A stretch of 64,000 nt of DNA, from assembly GCF_037440165.1 (NCBI RefSeq), contig NZ_JBBIUQ010000001.1:144146-208145 (forward strand), given 5' to 3'. Made by a program: the position numbers and the translations under genes. This document shows, piece by piece, positions 23,714-34,600 of the stretch. The stretch is from Ignavibacterium sp037440165. GTDB lineage: Bacteria > Bacteroidota > Ignavibacteria > Ignavibacteriales > Ignavibacteriaceae. The notes below the pieces were generated by a model that ran no database searches, was not told where the DNA came from, and was given only the letters and a program-made list of their open reading frames with translations. The stretch's first letter is position 1. Every line of letters starts with the position of its first letter.

Positions 23714-26041
23714 TTACTTCATCAAAGTCATTTTTTTAGCGAACACCTTATCTCCAACCTGTAATCTGTAAATGTAGATACCACTTGTAAGTTCTGAAGC
23801 ATTAAATTCTACTTCATACTTGCCTGCCACTTTATATTCGTTAATGAGTGTTGCAATTTCATTACCAAGTATATCATAAATCTTTAATGTTTGATTTCCA
23901 CTTACAGGTGATTGCCAACTTATTTTTGTACTTGGATTAAATGGATTAGGATAGTTTTGCTCCAAAGAAAATTCTGTTGGTATAGATTCTTTACTATCAT
24001 TTTTAACTTCAGTTGTGGTACCGTAATTATAAAGATTCTGAACTTCTTCCACGCCTAATGCTCGATTAAAAATTTTTATATCGTCAAGTTTACCATAAAA
24101 ATATTCAGTTGCTCCAGGTACATCTCTACCTATTTCCAGTGGTTTGTTATCAAATTGAATTGGACCGGTTAATAACCCATAACTGACATATTCGTTATTT
24201 ACATAAGTAAATACCGTATCTTCCTTTAACACTGAAGTAATCATATACCATTCATTCAGATTCATATTAAACCCTGTTTGAAATACAGTATTATTCCAAT
24301 TATTAATTGATGTAATTACAGTGTTTGGTGATAAAGCTAATCTGTATTGAAATGCATTTTCAGGTGAATTAGATTTCATTATGACTGGCACAAAAGAATT
24401 TCCGTTAATTCCCCAATCATAAAGATAAACCCAAGCCGTTTGGGTTAATTCATATCTTGGTGATTCTAATAGAACTGTTGATGGAGCGCTTAAATATGAA
24501 AAGCTTCCATTAAATTCAAAAGCTGAGTTAGCAGCACCGAATCTGTCTGCCGTAGGAGTTGCACTTAATACAGTGGCATTATTTCCATATGCAGCATCTG
24601 AACCATCACCGCTAAAACGATAATCAGCTATCAAACCTATCTCGTGCTGACCGGCTGCAAAGATTCCATTTGCGTCCACTTGCGAACAATAGATATCGAA
24701 ATCACCGCTTCTTAAATCTGCCCATGCGGCAATAATTCCATCGGATGAATCTGAACAAACTGAAAGCTGACCTTGGTTTAAATCTGCCGAACATATTGTT
24801 CCGACACGTTTATCTCCGTATGAAGATATTTTAGCAAACCAAATATCTGAGTATTCAGCGTCTGCTGATACAAATGACAATAATGTACCCCCTGCTTTAT
24901 CCGAACTAAAATTTAAGTAATTAAATCCGCCATTAAATTGTTGAGCGATAGTTATGGTTTGAGACCAGTATTGAATAAAGTTAACGGGATCCGAATAAAA
25001 TGATCTTACTTTTACAAATGAATCAGAGGAATTATTATTAACCCAGGCTATCATATAATACCGACTCCCCGATAAACATAGTTCAGGCATTATATCATCA
25101 CCCGAATTTCCCTCAAGGTGTTCCCCTTCATATGTTAAAAGGTTTGCACCATTTGACAGGACTATTTGACCATAAATATCAAAATTACCCGAGCGGTTAT
25201 CCTGCCAGGCAATCATATAATTACCATTTTGTAATTGAATTATATCAGGATGCTGAGCTTGAATGTTTAGATCCGAAGAAGAAAGCCTTAAATCATCCTG
25301 ATTAAACTCCCATAAAAAATTTCCATTTTGATCAAGCTTTTGAGCGAAGATCATACCATCATTATTAAAATAAAAATCTTCCCATACAAAAACCAGATTA
25401 TCATTTTGATCAATGATTGATTTATAGTTTCTTAAACTCCTTAGATGGTTACCTATCTTTCCATTTTCGCCCCAAATCATAATTCCCTGTAAATCCAATT
25501 TTTGTATAAATAAATTTGGTAACCCCATTCTATCATCAATACAAACTATATAAAAATAATTATCGCTTGTTCTAACAATCTGTGGTTGAGTCTGATTTGA
25601 ATTATTATCAAAAACGATTACTCCATCGCTATTCCATAGTCTGTTGCCAAGTGAATCGATTCTCTGTGCATACAAATCAAAATTCCCATTTCTGTCATCT
25701 ACCCAAACGATTATTGCTCCGCCATTTTTATCATTAATTATTTTTGGATTACTCTGTCCAGAATTTACATCACATAATTGCAATCCATTATTTGACAATT
25801 TTGTGATACCCTTATTATCAATTCTTTGAAAATAAATTTTGGAAACTCCATTTCTACTATCCTCCCATACTATATATGCTCCTCCCTTTTCATCAGAAGT
25901 AATATTAGGAGAATTTTGGAATCCAGGTACAGTGCAAATAGGATTATTAATGTAAGGGTCCTGGTTCCATTGCGATTGGATAGTTATAGCATTAGTTAAA
26001 ACTAAGAGTAGTAGAATACTTGCAAATGCTTTTTTTCTCAT
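23714..26041 (-). CDS. T9SS-secreted protein with LamG-like domain
   Basis: A 775-residue exported protein with signal peptide (hydrophobic residues 8-20, cleavage near QSQ). Residues 25-460 contain repeats with the core IVWEDSRNG or AWQDNRSG, a propeller-like pattern. Residues about 465-670 form a LamG/concanavalin-like jelly roll (LIADYRFSGDGSDAAYGNNA to DDIKIFNRALGVEEVQNLYN), a carbohydrate or ligand-binding fold. It ends with the T9SS sorting domain (NYPNPFNPSTKISW to KKMTLMK). It starts 19 bases after the beta-helix gene and is probably cotranscribed with it. Confidence 0.85.
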   Translation of the reverse strand: MRKKAFASILLLLVLTNAITIQSQWNQDPYINNPICTVPGFQNSPNITSDEKGGAYIVWEDSRNGVSKIYFQRIDNKGITKLSNNGLQLCDVNSGQSNPKIINDKNGGAIIVWVDDRNGNFDLYAQRIDSLGNRLWNSDGVIVFDNNSNQTQPQIVRTSDNYFYIVCIDDRMGLPNLFIQKLDLQGIMIWGENGKIGNHLRSLRNYKSIIDQNDNLVFVWEDFYFNNDGMIFAQKLDQNGNFLWEFNQDDLRLSSSDLNIQAQHPDIIQLQNGNYMIAWQDNRSGNFDIYGQIVLSNGANLLTYEGEHLEGNSGDDIMPELCLSGSRYYMIAWVNNNSSDSFVKVRSFYSDPVNFIQYWSQTITIAQQFNGGFNYLNFSSDKAGGTLLSFVSADAEYSDIWFAKISSYGDKRVGTICSADLNQGQLSVCSDSSDGIIAAWADLRSGDFDIYCSQVDANGIFAAGQHEIGLIADYRFSGDGSDAAYGNNATVLSATPTADRFGAANSAFEFNGSFSYLSAPSTVLLESPRYELTQTAWVYLYDWGINGNSFVPVIMKSNSPENAFQYRLALSPNTVITSINNWNNTVFQTGFNMNLNEWYMITSVLKEDTVFTYVNNEYVSYGLLTGPIQFDNKPLEIGRDVPGATEYFYGKLDDIKIFNRALGVEEVQNLYNYGTTTEVKNDSKESIPTEFSLEQNYPNPFNPSTKISWQSPVSGNQTLKIYDILGNEIATLINEYKVAGKYEVEFNASELTSGIYIYRLQVGDKVFAKKMTLMK

Positions 26042-26060
26042 TTTCTTTTTCTCAATAAAT

Positions 26061-27956
26061 CTATTTTAACAAAGTCATTTTCTTAGTCTGTATGAACGAG
26101 CCAGCTTGAATTCTGTAGAAATAAATTCCAGATGCTAATCCTACGGAATTGAAATTCATTTCGTAGTTGCCAGCTTGCTTTGTTTCGTTTATTAGCTCAG
26201 CAACCTCTTCACCTAGTGAGTTGTAAACTTTTAATGAAACCAATTCTTCATTAGGAATTGAAAATGAAATTGATGTAGATGGATTAAAAGGATTGGGATA
26301 GTTTTGATTTAATACAAAATCAGTTGGTGTTTGTAGTTCATCCTCAACATCAGTTACAATATTTAATCGTGCAAAGTTTGAAGTGTTACCCCAAAAGTCT
26401 GTTGCAGTAACTGCTATTGCTTCTATATTAAGATTTGTAGTGTAAGAAAAATTACCATTGCCATCAGTATTTGTTGTACCGATTCTAAAATATGCAGAGG
26501 CAGGCAGTTCAAATTTATTAGCACTGTAAATATCAATAATGGCATTTGGCAGTGAATGCTTTCCGGTAATCAAACCGGCGTTGTATTGAAGATTAAAAGG
26601 TTCTTTTATTCTGGCATTTGCTGAGGTATCAACAAAAAGATTTGTTAGGCCATTTGAATGCAGTGTATTTCTTCTTACAGTTATGCGTTCAGGAGAGTAA
26701 CCTTGAAGAGGTACAATATCAACACCAATAGATCCGTTACCAACTATTGTGTTGCCTGTGTAATTTCCATTTTCATCCTGTCCTATTTTAACAATACCAA
26801 CATTGCCGGCAATTAAAATTCCATCGCCGTCATTCGGGAAAGATCCCTGTGCACCATCTGTACCAATTGAATTGCCGTGAATGATATGACCATTAGTGTA
26901 AGTTTCGTCATCATAACCAAAGATGGAAATACCTTCATTGTTATTGCCGGAGATGATGTTATCAATAATTTGTGCACTCATCGTTCCATTTGTAATCGTA
27001 ATTCCCCTTGCATTGGGTACTGCGGAGGTCTTATCTGGATTTAAACCAATGTTATTATTCTTGATTAAATTATCTGAAGAGTAGCTGTCCGGAGGAGCAC
27101 CACTTATAATTATTCCATAAACTGAATTGCCTGAGATAACATTTCCATCATCCCAATTATCACCACCAATAATATTATTGTCTGAACCGCCAATAGTAAT
27201 TCCCTGCCCGTTTCCTGCATCAGTTCTTCCATCATATGTGGTTCCGATAAGGTTATGTTGTACTTTATTTCCTGAACCCAATGCTATTTCAATTCCCACA
27301 ACAGCATTTCCGCAAATAAGATTTCCATTTGCCATATCTGATTTGCCAATTTCATTATTGCTACCACTAATAATCATTCCAAATTGATTTGGCATTAAAG
27401 TACCATCTTGAGTTATGCCAAAGTAATTGTTAAAGACTTTGTTATTGTCTCCATCAATAGTCAGTCCTACTTGTGCATTTACAAATTCATTGTAGTATGG
27501 AAATTCTCCTACAGTATTATTATTACCCTCCAATAAAAGCCCTAAGTAACCTGAGATTCTCAGTCCCCGTACTTTAGTATTATTCTTAGCTATTATCATA
27601 CCACTGAATCCACCACTAATTTCGATCTGATTTGCTCCATCAATCTCACAAAAGTCTTCAAGGTAAATGGCATCAATCAGATTTATAGTTCCCGATGTGC
27701 TGAATATATATTTTGCAGAGGTATTTCTGTTATATGCTTCCTGAATTGCTGCTCTTAATGTGCATCTTCCCAGTGCATCATTGCAAATACCATCCCTTGA
27801 TTCATCAACAGGAGTATTTGGATTATTATATGCGTATGCATATTCATCGTCAGCAGTAGAATTTATTGTATAAACTTCCTGAGGCATTATGTTAATAGAA
27901 GAAAAAATCAAAAATGATAAAACTATATAGGCAATGGTTGTGTAGTAATTTCGCAT
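26061..27956 (-). CDS. T9SS-secreted right-handed beta-helix protein with CSLREX-like start
   Basis: A 631-residue exported protein. After the signal peptide, the segment DGICNDALGRCTLRAAIQEA matches the CSLREX-type region found before parallel beta-helices. Residues 100-440 are rich in Asn-Asn-Gly turns (GNNNTVGEF, GSDNNIIGG, ISGNNNEGIS) typical of pectate-lyase-like beta-helices. A short Ig-like part follows, then the T9SS sorting domain. Such proteins often bind or cleave polysaccharides, but no catalytic residues can be assigned. A 37-bp direct-repeat element lies 68 bases upstream, and the LamG gene follows. Confidence 0.85.
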   Translation of the reverse strand: MRNYYTTIAYIVLSFLIFSSINIMPQEVYTINSTADDEYAYAYNNPNTPVDESRDGICNDALGRCTLRAAIQEAYNRNTSAKYIFSTSGTINLIDAIYLEDFCEIDGANQIEISGGFSGMIIAKNNTKVRGLRISGYLGLLLEGNNNTVGEFPYYNEFVNAQVGLTIDGDNNKVFNNYFGITQDGTLMPNQFGMIISGSNNEIGKSDMANGNLICGNAVVGIEIALGSGNKVQHNLIGTTYDGRTDAGNGQGITIGGSDNNIIGGDNWDDGNVISGNSVYGIIISGAPPDSYSSDNLIKNNNIGLNPDKTSAVPNARGITITNGTMSAQIIDNIISGNNNEGISIFGYDDETYTNGHIIHGNSIGTDGAQGSFPNDGDGILIAGNVGIVKIGQDENGNYTGNTIVGNGSIGVDIVPLQGYSPERITVRRNTLHSNGLTNLFVDTSANARIKEPFNLQYNAGLITGKHSLPNAIIDIYSANKFELPASAYFRIGTTNTDGNGNFSYTTNLNIEAIAVTATDFWGNTSNFARLNIVTDVEDELQTPTDFVLNQNYPNPFNPSTSISFSIPNEELVSLKVYNSLGEEVAELINETKQAGNYEMNFNSVGLASGIYFYRIQAGSFIQTKKMTLLK

Positions 27957-28023
27957 GTTATTTGTCTCTTAGATTTTATTAGAAATTTTACCGCAAAACT
28001 ATTCCATGTTTTAAGAAAAATTT

Positions 28024-28060
28024 GTCGTTATTGTTTCAAACTTTAGCGGATTTGTTGCAA
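28024..28060 (-). promoter_or_regulatory. 37-bp direct-repeat element, copy B
   Basis: Read leftward: repeats TTGCAACAAATCCG and TTGAAACAATAACG, with starts exactly 21 bases apart and GCTAAAG between. It lies between the terminator at 28103-28132 and the beta-helix gene start at 27956. A TAAAGTTTG word inside resembles the Bacteroidota -7 promoter box, so promoter overlap is possible. Confidence 0.7.
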
Positions 28061-28102
28061 AATTCTTCGGTTATCACCTGATAAGGCAAAACTATTTAGA
28101 GA

Positions 28103-28132
28103 TTGGCTATCAGGTTTTAAACTGATAGCCAA
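28103..28132 (-). terminator. Terminator after the 1111-residue T9SS gene
   Basis: TTGGCTATCAG (28103-28113) pairs perfectly with CTGATAGCCAA (28122-28132) around eight bases. It lies 17 bases past the stop. No strong T-run follows in the leftward direction. Confidence 0.7.
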
Positions 28133-28148
28133 CTTTAATACATATTTA

Positions 28149-31100
28149 TTATTTCAGGAGGAGAAGTTTTTTAATATTCGAATAATCTTTTGTACTAACA
28201 AGATCACGAGCACTCAATTTGTACAAGTAAACACCTGATGAAAGATCTTTCGCATCAAAAACAATTTCATGGTAGCCAGATGATTGAACATCATTTACAA
28301 GCTCTTTTATCTGCTGACCGAGTAAATTATAAATTGTAATTGTGACTTTACTCTCATTCGGAAGTGCATACCTGATTGTTGTGCTTGGATTAAATGGATT
28401 TGGATAATTTTGGAATAGTTCAAAATTCTGCGGAATTGTTCCGGCTAAGTCCTCAATACCTGTAGTAAATCCTGTAGAATCCGCAATTGTTATATCATCG
28501 AAATAGTAAGTGTTGCCATACGGAGTATAAGCACCAATTCTAAAGATTACATTATTTTGACTAAAATTGGAAAGTGAAGCTAAAATGTTAACATAGTTGG
28601 TTCCACTGAAACTCTGTTCTTTAAGAGTTATCCAGTTAGAACCAAAATTACTTGATGCTTCAACCTTTAAATACCCTGTTCCTCCATCTGCTTTTTTAAC
28701 CCAAAGTGAAACATACGGCTTGGGCGCATTTGCAAGATTCAGAGAACCAGCAAGTGTCAGATAAGCATAACCATTTTCACCCGCAGCAGAACGCAATGCC
28801 CAAACCTGCGTTCCACTATGTGCATTTGTTGGTAGAATATTCCATTGCCCGTCTATCCAAAGATGTCGGGATACAGAGTCATTCTCGGCATCATCATTTA
28901 AAGGGATTCCCTGGGTTCGCGGATTATTAAAGATTTCTACATCATCAATATGCCAGCCATCTTGATTATTCTGTCCATTTGATTGAACTGAGAATCTTAA
29001 ATAAACAGAATTTTGAAGCCTTAATTTCACCAAGTCAAATTCTCTCTGCTCCCATAATGATGATGAACTACCACTAAATCCAGCAACTCTTGTCCAGCTA
29101 TTTCCATCAGTAGAGAAATCAATATATCCCCAATCTAAATTAGCTTCAAAAGAATATTTATGATTGAAGCGAAGAGTTGGACGAGAAACAGATAAGGTAT
29201 TAATGTTTACAATTATTCTTCTATCAGATGAAGTTGAGTAATTACCACTTGGACTATCCTCCAATGCGTGTGTTCCGCTGTGACCAGCATCTGATGAGTC
29301 ATCTTGTGTAACCGCCCAGGGTAAATCTGCTGCCCAGGAATAAGTTCCCTCAAATGTTTGAATAAAAGGTGCAACTTGGGCGGTGAGATTAAAACTCGTG
29401 CTTAAGTCTGCTCTATCAGTTCCCTGATTAATCAACAGTTGAGTATCTTGTTCGTAAAGTTTAGCATAATAAACAGTATTTACGAATGCAAGATCAGTTA
29501 GTGTAGTTTCAATCGTTGCTTGATTAAAAATATCAAATACTTTTGTCTCATTCCTGTTTTCAAGAGATGGTGTAGCATAATAATCGTTTACAGTGTTTTG
29601 ATTAGTTGAAAGTACTACGCGGTAATGATGAAAATCAGGAGCAGTTGATGCACCCCATCTTACTTTCATTCCAAGATTGGTTGGGTTTAATAAAACAAGC
29701 GATCTTGGTGTTGGTGCATTATCAATCAATATATCATCTATGTAATATGAATCCCCATATGGAGTATAACAACCGATTCGCACCATGAAATTTGCTGTTC
29801 GGAAGTTTGACAGAGGATATTGAAATCTCTGATAGTTCCCGTAAAAAGAATTTTCTCCAATTACTGTCCAAGTTAAGCCTCCATCTCCAGAAGCTTCGAC
29901 TTTAACATATCCACTTCCAGCGTCAGCCTTTCTTGTCCAAAATGACAGATATGGATTAGCTGCACCAGATAAGTTCATTACTCCACCCAAAGTAAGATAA
30001 CTATATGTTCCACCTGAGCGTTTTAAAGACCAAACCTGAGCACCACTATGAGCATTAGCAAGTTTGAGCTCAAATGCACCAGCAGTCCAGTTATTGGTTG
30101 AAAATGTATCTGTTTCAACATCATCAAAGAATGGGAAAGCAATTACTTTAGGATTATTCAAAACCTGAACATCATCAAGGTGCCAACCATCCTGTTGATT
30201 TGCTCCGCTGGAAACAACTCTGAATCGCACATAAGCTGTTGATGTGGTTTGTTTGAGAAAGCCAATGTCATAAGTGTCAGAAATCCACTCACCAGCACTG
30301 TTTCCGGTATATCCATTTAAAGTAACCCAATTGACATTGTTATCAGAAACATCTATATAACCAAAATCAGACCCAGTTTCGAATGAATATTTTTGATTGA
30401 TTCTCAGTAATGGTCTTTGAACACCTGAAAGATTTATCATTGCGACTAATCTTCTGTCTGCATCTGCCGGGTAATTACCTTGCGGACTGTCTTCATAAGC
30501 ATGTGTTGGGCTATGACCAGGATCTCCGGCATCATCGGTTGTAACCAGCCAGGGAATATCTGCAACCCAATTGTAGCTTCCTTCAAATGTTTGTGTGAAT
30601 GGTGCAACCTCTGCAGTAGCATTAAATGAAGTAGATAAGTCTGCTCTTGACGAACCCTGATTAACAAAATTCTGAGTATCCTCTTCATATACTTTTGCAT
30701 AGTAAATAGTATTTGTAAATGTCAGATCCGTCAAGACAGTATCTAGTTTAGTTTTCTGATAAATATCAAATACTCTTGTTTCTTCCCGATTTTGAGTTTT
30801 AGCAGTTGCATAATAATTATTAACAGTATTTTGATTAGTTGAAAGAATAATTCTATAACGGTAAAAATCCAACGAAGTTGATTGGTTCCAATGTACATTC
30901 ATTCCATTTTCTGTCGGATTTGATAATAGAATTGGTTGTGGATCAGGTGCCTCGTCAATTCTAATATCATCCACATAATAGGTGTTTCCATAAGGCGCAT
31001 AGCAACCTATACGTAATAGCACATTTGCTTGTCGGTAATTACTTAATGATTCCTGAATTCTGATATACTGAAAACCAGTATAATTTCCCTCTGTTAATAC

Positions 31101-31484
31101 TACCCAATTGTTTCCACCATCTGTAGAAACTTCAATTTTAATGTAACCATTTCCTCCATCTGCTTTTCTTGTCCAAAATGAAAAGTATGGATTAACAGTT
31201 GATGCTAAATTGATGCTGCTGGCAAGAGTCAAATACTGATAACTGCCGGTTGCCGGAAGCATTCCCCAAACCTGTGTGCCGCTATGTGAGTTTGCGACTA
31301 ATATTTTCCAAATTGTGGTATCTCGCTGCCAGTATGTTGAAGACTGATTTGAATTTTCAACATCATCATAGAATGGGAAGGAAACTTCAATATTATAAGG
31401 TTGAGTGTTTCCTAGATCCTGTGGGTATAAATGCCCATAGAACAACAAAAAAAGTATCGAGAGCAATGAAAAATTTTTAGCCAT
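28149..31484 (-). CDS. T9SS-secreted protein with large internal repeats (MAM/choice-of-anchor-like)
   Basis: A 1111-residue exported protein. A unit of about 410 residues begins with FPFYDDVE at 36, again with FPFFDDVE at 450, and in partial form at 859 (GIPLNDDAE). Each unit contains jelly-roll-like segments (TRKADGGNGYIKIEVS, YYVDDIRID and GWHLDDVQV), as in MAM or choice-of-anchor domains, plus a fibronectin-like segment. It ends with the T9SS sorting domain (NYPNPFNPSTTIRYALP). The nearest upstream gene is the hybrid sensor/regulator, and copy C of the 37-bp element lies 112 bases before the start. Likely a surface adhesin or polysaccharide-binding protein. Confidence 0.82.
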   Translation of the reverse strand: MAKNFSLLSILFLLFYGHLYPQDLGNTQPYNIEVSFPFYDDVENSNQSSTYWQRDTTIWKILVANSHSGTQVWGMLPATGSYQYLTLASSINLASTVNPYFSFWTRKADGGNGYIKIEVSTDGGNNWVVLTEGNYTGFQYIRIQESLSNYRQANVLLRIGCYAPYGNTYYVDDIRIDEAPDPQPILLSNPTENGMNVHWNQSTSLDFYRYRIILSTNQNTVNNYYATAKTQNREETRVFDIYQKTKLDTVLTDLTFTNTIYYAKVYEEDTQNFVNQGSSRADLSTSFNATAEVAPFTQTFEGSYNWVADIPWLVTTDDAGDPGHSPTHAYEDSPQGNYPADADRRLVAMINLSGVQRPLLRINQKYSFETGSDFGYIDVSDNNVNWVTLNGYTGNSAGEWISDTYDIGFLKQTTSTAYVRFRVVSSGANQQDGWHLDDVQVLNNPKVIAFPFFDDVETDTFSTNNWTAGAFELKLANAHSGAQVWSLKRSGGTYSYLTLGGVMNLSGAANPYLSFWTRKADAGSGYVKVEASGDGGLTWTVIGENSFYGNYQRFQYPLSNFRTANFMVRIGCYTPYGDSYYIDDILIDNAPTPRSLVLLNPTNLGMKVRWGASTAPDFHHYRVVLSTNQNTVNDYYATPSLENRNETKVFDIFNQATIETTLTDLAFVNTVYYAKLYEQDTQLLINQGTDRADLSTSFNLTAQVAPFIQTFEGTYSWAADLPWAVTQDDSSDAGHSGTHALEDSPSGNYSTSSDRRIIVNINTLSVSRPTLRFNHKYSFEANLDWGYIDFSTDGNSWTRVAGFSGSSSSLWEQREFDLVKLRLQNSVYLRFSVQSNGQNNQDGWHIDDVEIFNNPRTQGIPLNDDAENDSVSRHLWIDGQWNILPTNAHSGTQVWALRSAAGENGYAYLTLAGSLNLANAPKPYVSLWVKKADGGTGYLKVEASSNFGSNWITLKEQSFSGTNYVNILASLSNFSQNNVIFRIGAYTPYGNTYYFDDITIADSTGFTTGIEDLAGTIPQNFELFQNYPNPFNPSTTIRYALPNESKVTITIYNLLGQQIKELVNDVQSSGYHEIVFDAKDLSSGVYLYKLSARDLVSTKDYSNIKKLLLLK

Positions 31485-31595
31485 TTTGGATTCCTCTTTG
31501 TGATATTAGTTTGTGAATTAGTCTGAATCGTAAAAGTCAAAACAGAACTTTACTATTCTCTATGGCTAAACTAGTGTAATTTAATAGAGAGGAAT

Positions 31596-31632
31596 GTCGT
31601 TTTTATCTCAATATATAGCGATATTGTTGCAT
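31596..31632 (-). promoter_or_regulatory. 37-bp direct-repeat element, copy C
   Basis: Read leftward: repeats ATGCAACAATATCG and TTGAGATAAAAACG with starts 21 bases apart. It lies between the stop of the hybrid two-component gene and the start of the 1111-residue T9SS gene. Confidence 0.65.
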
Positions 31633-31662
31633 ATTGATCAGAGAATTTAATCCTATTAAGGA

Positions 31663-34600
31663 TTATCTTGATTTTGTTTGTTTTGCAACGAATTCTGAAG
31701 GGAGACAATCAAACATTTGTTTGAATGCCTTTGTGAAATGTGATGGACTGTTAAATCCTATTTCTAATGCAATTTGTGTTACGCTTAGCTTCTTTTCAAT
31801 TAGTAAAGCTGCTGCTTTTTTAAGTTTAACCGTTCGTATAAATTCACCCGGAGATTGATTTGTTAATGAATTCAATTTCCTGTGTAACTGACTGCGGCTT
31901 AAAAACATTTCTTCAGCGAATCTCTCGGTATTGAAATTTAGATCATAAATGTTCTTTTCAACTATCTCTATTGCACGATTGATAAACTCAGAATCAACTT
32001 GTTTATCAGCAATTTCTTCCGGTTTTATTTCTAGAGTTTTACTGAATTTTTCTTTAAGTAATCTTCTTTGCTTCAGCAGATTTTTAATTCTTACTATAAG
32101 CTCTTTTGGATTGAATGGTTTCGTTATATAATCATCTGCGCCTAACTCTAAGCCATCTAATTTATCTTCTGTTGCAATTTTGGCTGTTAATAAAATTACC
32201 GGAATGTGGCTTGTTTTCCAATCGGATTTTAATCTTCTGCAAAGTTCCAAACCATCCATTTCGGGCATCATTATATCACTTAAAATTAAATCAGGTAATT
32301 CTTCAAGTGATTTTTCAATTGCATCTTGTCCATTTACAGCAAGTGTTAATCTGAACTCATTCTTAAGCAATGTGCTGATAAAATATCTTACATCTTCCGA
32401 ATCTTCGACAATAAGTATTAGTGGTTTATCGTTTTGTTTATCAATTACATTTGCAATCTGTTCTGTAGAAATTTCCTGTGATACTTTGAATTCTGTTTTC
32501 TTGTCTGGTTCAATTATCTCCTTTATGGTTATTTTTTGATTTTCATCAAGATAACCGTCCGATAATGGAATAGTAACAAAGAAATCGCTGCCAACTCCTT
32601 TTTTACTTTTAACTTCTATTTTCCAGCGATGTAAGTCAATAAATTCTTTTATTAAAGATAATCCTATTCCAAAACCTGAATAATTTTTTTTAACACTATC
32701 ACTCGCCTGATAAAAACGATCGAAGACTTTCTCTAATTCATTTTCATCAATTCCAATTCCTGTATCAGAAACTGCAATAATGACACTTTCTGCTCCGTGA
32801 ATATTATTAACTTTCATTGAGAGTGTAATTAAACCATTTCTGTTTGTAAATTTTAACGCATTTGAAAGAAGGTTGCTCAGAATTTTTTCAAGAATATCTT
32901 TATCAAACCAGCAGTAGATTTGCTCGACTTCAGTTTCGAATTTCAAAGAAATTTCTTTTGCCTCAGCTGCAGATTTAAATTCATAGAAAATATTTCTTGC
33001 AAAGAGAACTATATCGTCTTTAGTTGCTTTTACAAGAATTTTTGCCGAATCAAGTTGTGTTAGCTCTAACAGTTGATCAATAAGCAATTTCAATTTGCTG
33101 CTGCTTTTAGAAGCGAGATTTGCCAAATCTACAACTTCGTTTGAAGCTTTTTGTATTATCGCTTCAATCGGTCCCTGAATTAGCATCAGAGGTGTTCGAA
33201 GTTCGTGAGAAATGTTCGCAAAAAATCTTGACTTCATCGCTTCGACTTCACGAAGTTTTTCTGCCTCGAATTCTTTCATCTTCAAATCATTTAAAAGTTT
33301 TGCCTTGTTCAATTCTAATCTTCGAATCATCAAAATACCGCCTAAGAAAAGTAAAATAAATCCTGCATAAGCCCACGGTGTTCTCCACCAGGGTGGATTA
33401 ACAACTACCATTAAAGAAGTTGGTTCATCATTCCAAACACCATCGCTGTTGGTTGCTTTTACAAGAAATTCATATTCACCCGGATTCAGATTCGTATATG
33501 TTACAAATCTTCTGTCATCGGTGTAGTTCCAGTTCTTATCAAATCCTTTCAACATAAAAGCATATTTGGTAGAGCCCGGATTATTGAAATCTGTGGAAGT
33601 AAAACTGAATGAGAAAACATTCTGACTGTAAGAAAGATTAATCTTTCGGTTATTGAAAACAGTTTCCAATTGCTCTGGATCATCAAACAGTGATTTATTG
33701 AAAAGCTGAAAATCACTAATGGAAACTTTTGGTTTAAATTGCGAAGGGTTAATATCTGAAGCTGTAAATATTTTCAATCCCTCATTTGAACCAAACAGAT
33801 AGGTTTTATTATAAAAATTCAGTGAAGCTCCAGCTGAATAATCCAGATGCTTCCTTTCAAGGTAGTAAGGTAATCGATTAAACCGACTGATGCTTTTATC
33901 ATAAGTAAAAATTCCGTTACTTGTTGATACCCATAAATTCCCATTTTCATCTTCAACTACTGAATTAACAACTTCAGAGGTTAATCCATCTTCCGCCGTG
34001 TAAGTTTTTGATGACAGAATAATATCATCAATCTCAGAAAAATCAGTTGTGTTTTTCAAAATAAGTTTTGTTAAACCGTAATCATGGCAAATCCACAAAA
34101 TTGTATTGTCATTTTTGCCTGCTGATGATGAATAAGATTCAGTAATGTGTAATATTGAATTACTTTTTAGATGTCCCCGGCTGTTTTCTGTTGTCAGCGA
34201 AACAAATGTATTCTTTTCAGGATTGAAATAATTCAAACCACCTCCATTTGTCCCGAGCCAAATTCGCCCGGATTTATCAACCAGACCAGACCATACATCA
34301 TTAAAACTAATTGAACCTTTAAGATTTTTATCGCTCCGCCAGAACTGAATTTTATTCGTCTTCTTTTCTAATCGGATTAGTCCTCCACCCCAGGTTCCGA
34401 TATATAAATTACCTTTTGAATCATCTGTTATTGATTTAATAAAATTATATGCTTGAGTCTGAAACAGTGGATATTCAATTTTAATTTTTCTTAACTGTTT
34501 TGATTTTAAATTGAAGTTAAACAATCCTTGTCCGTATGTACCAATCCATAATTGATCATTATCTTTCAGTAAAGACCAAATGTTAAGATCTCCTACTTGT

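Noticed and set aside
20018..28060. Integrated mobile element carrying the surface-protein block
   Set aside because: No integrase, transposase, flanking repeats or tRNA junction were seen, and base composition looks like its surroundings.
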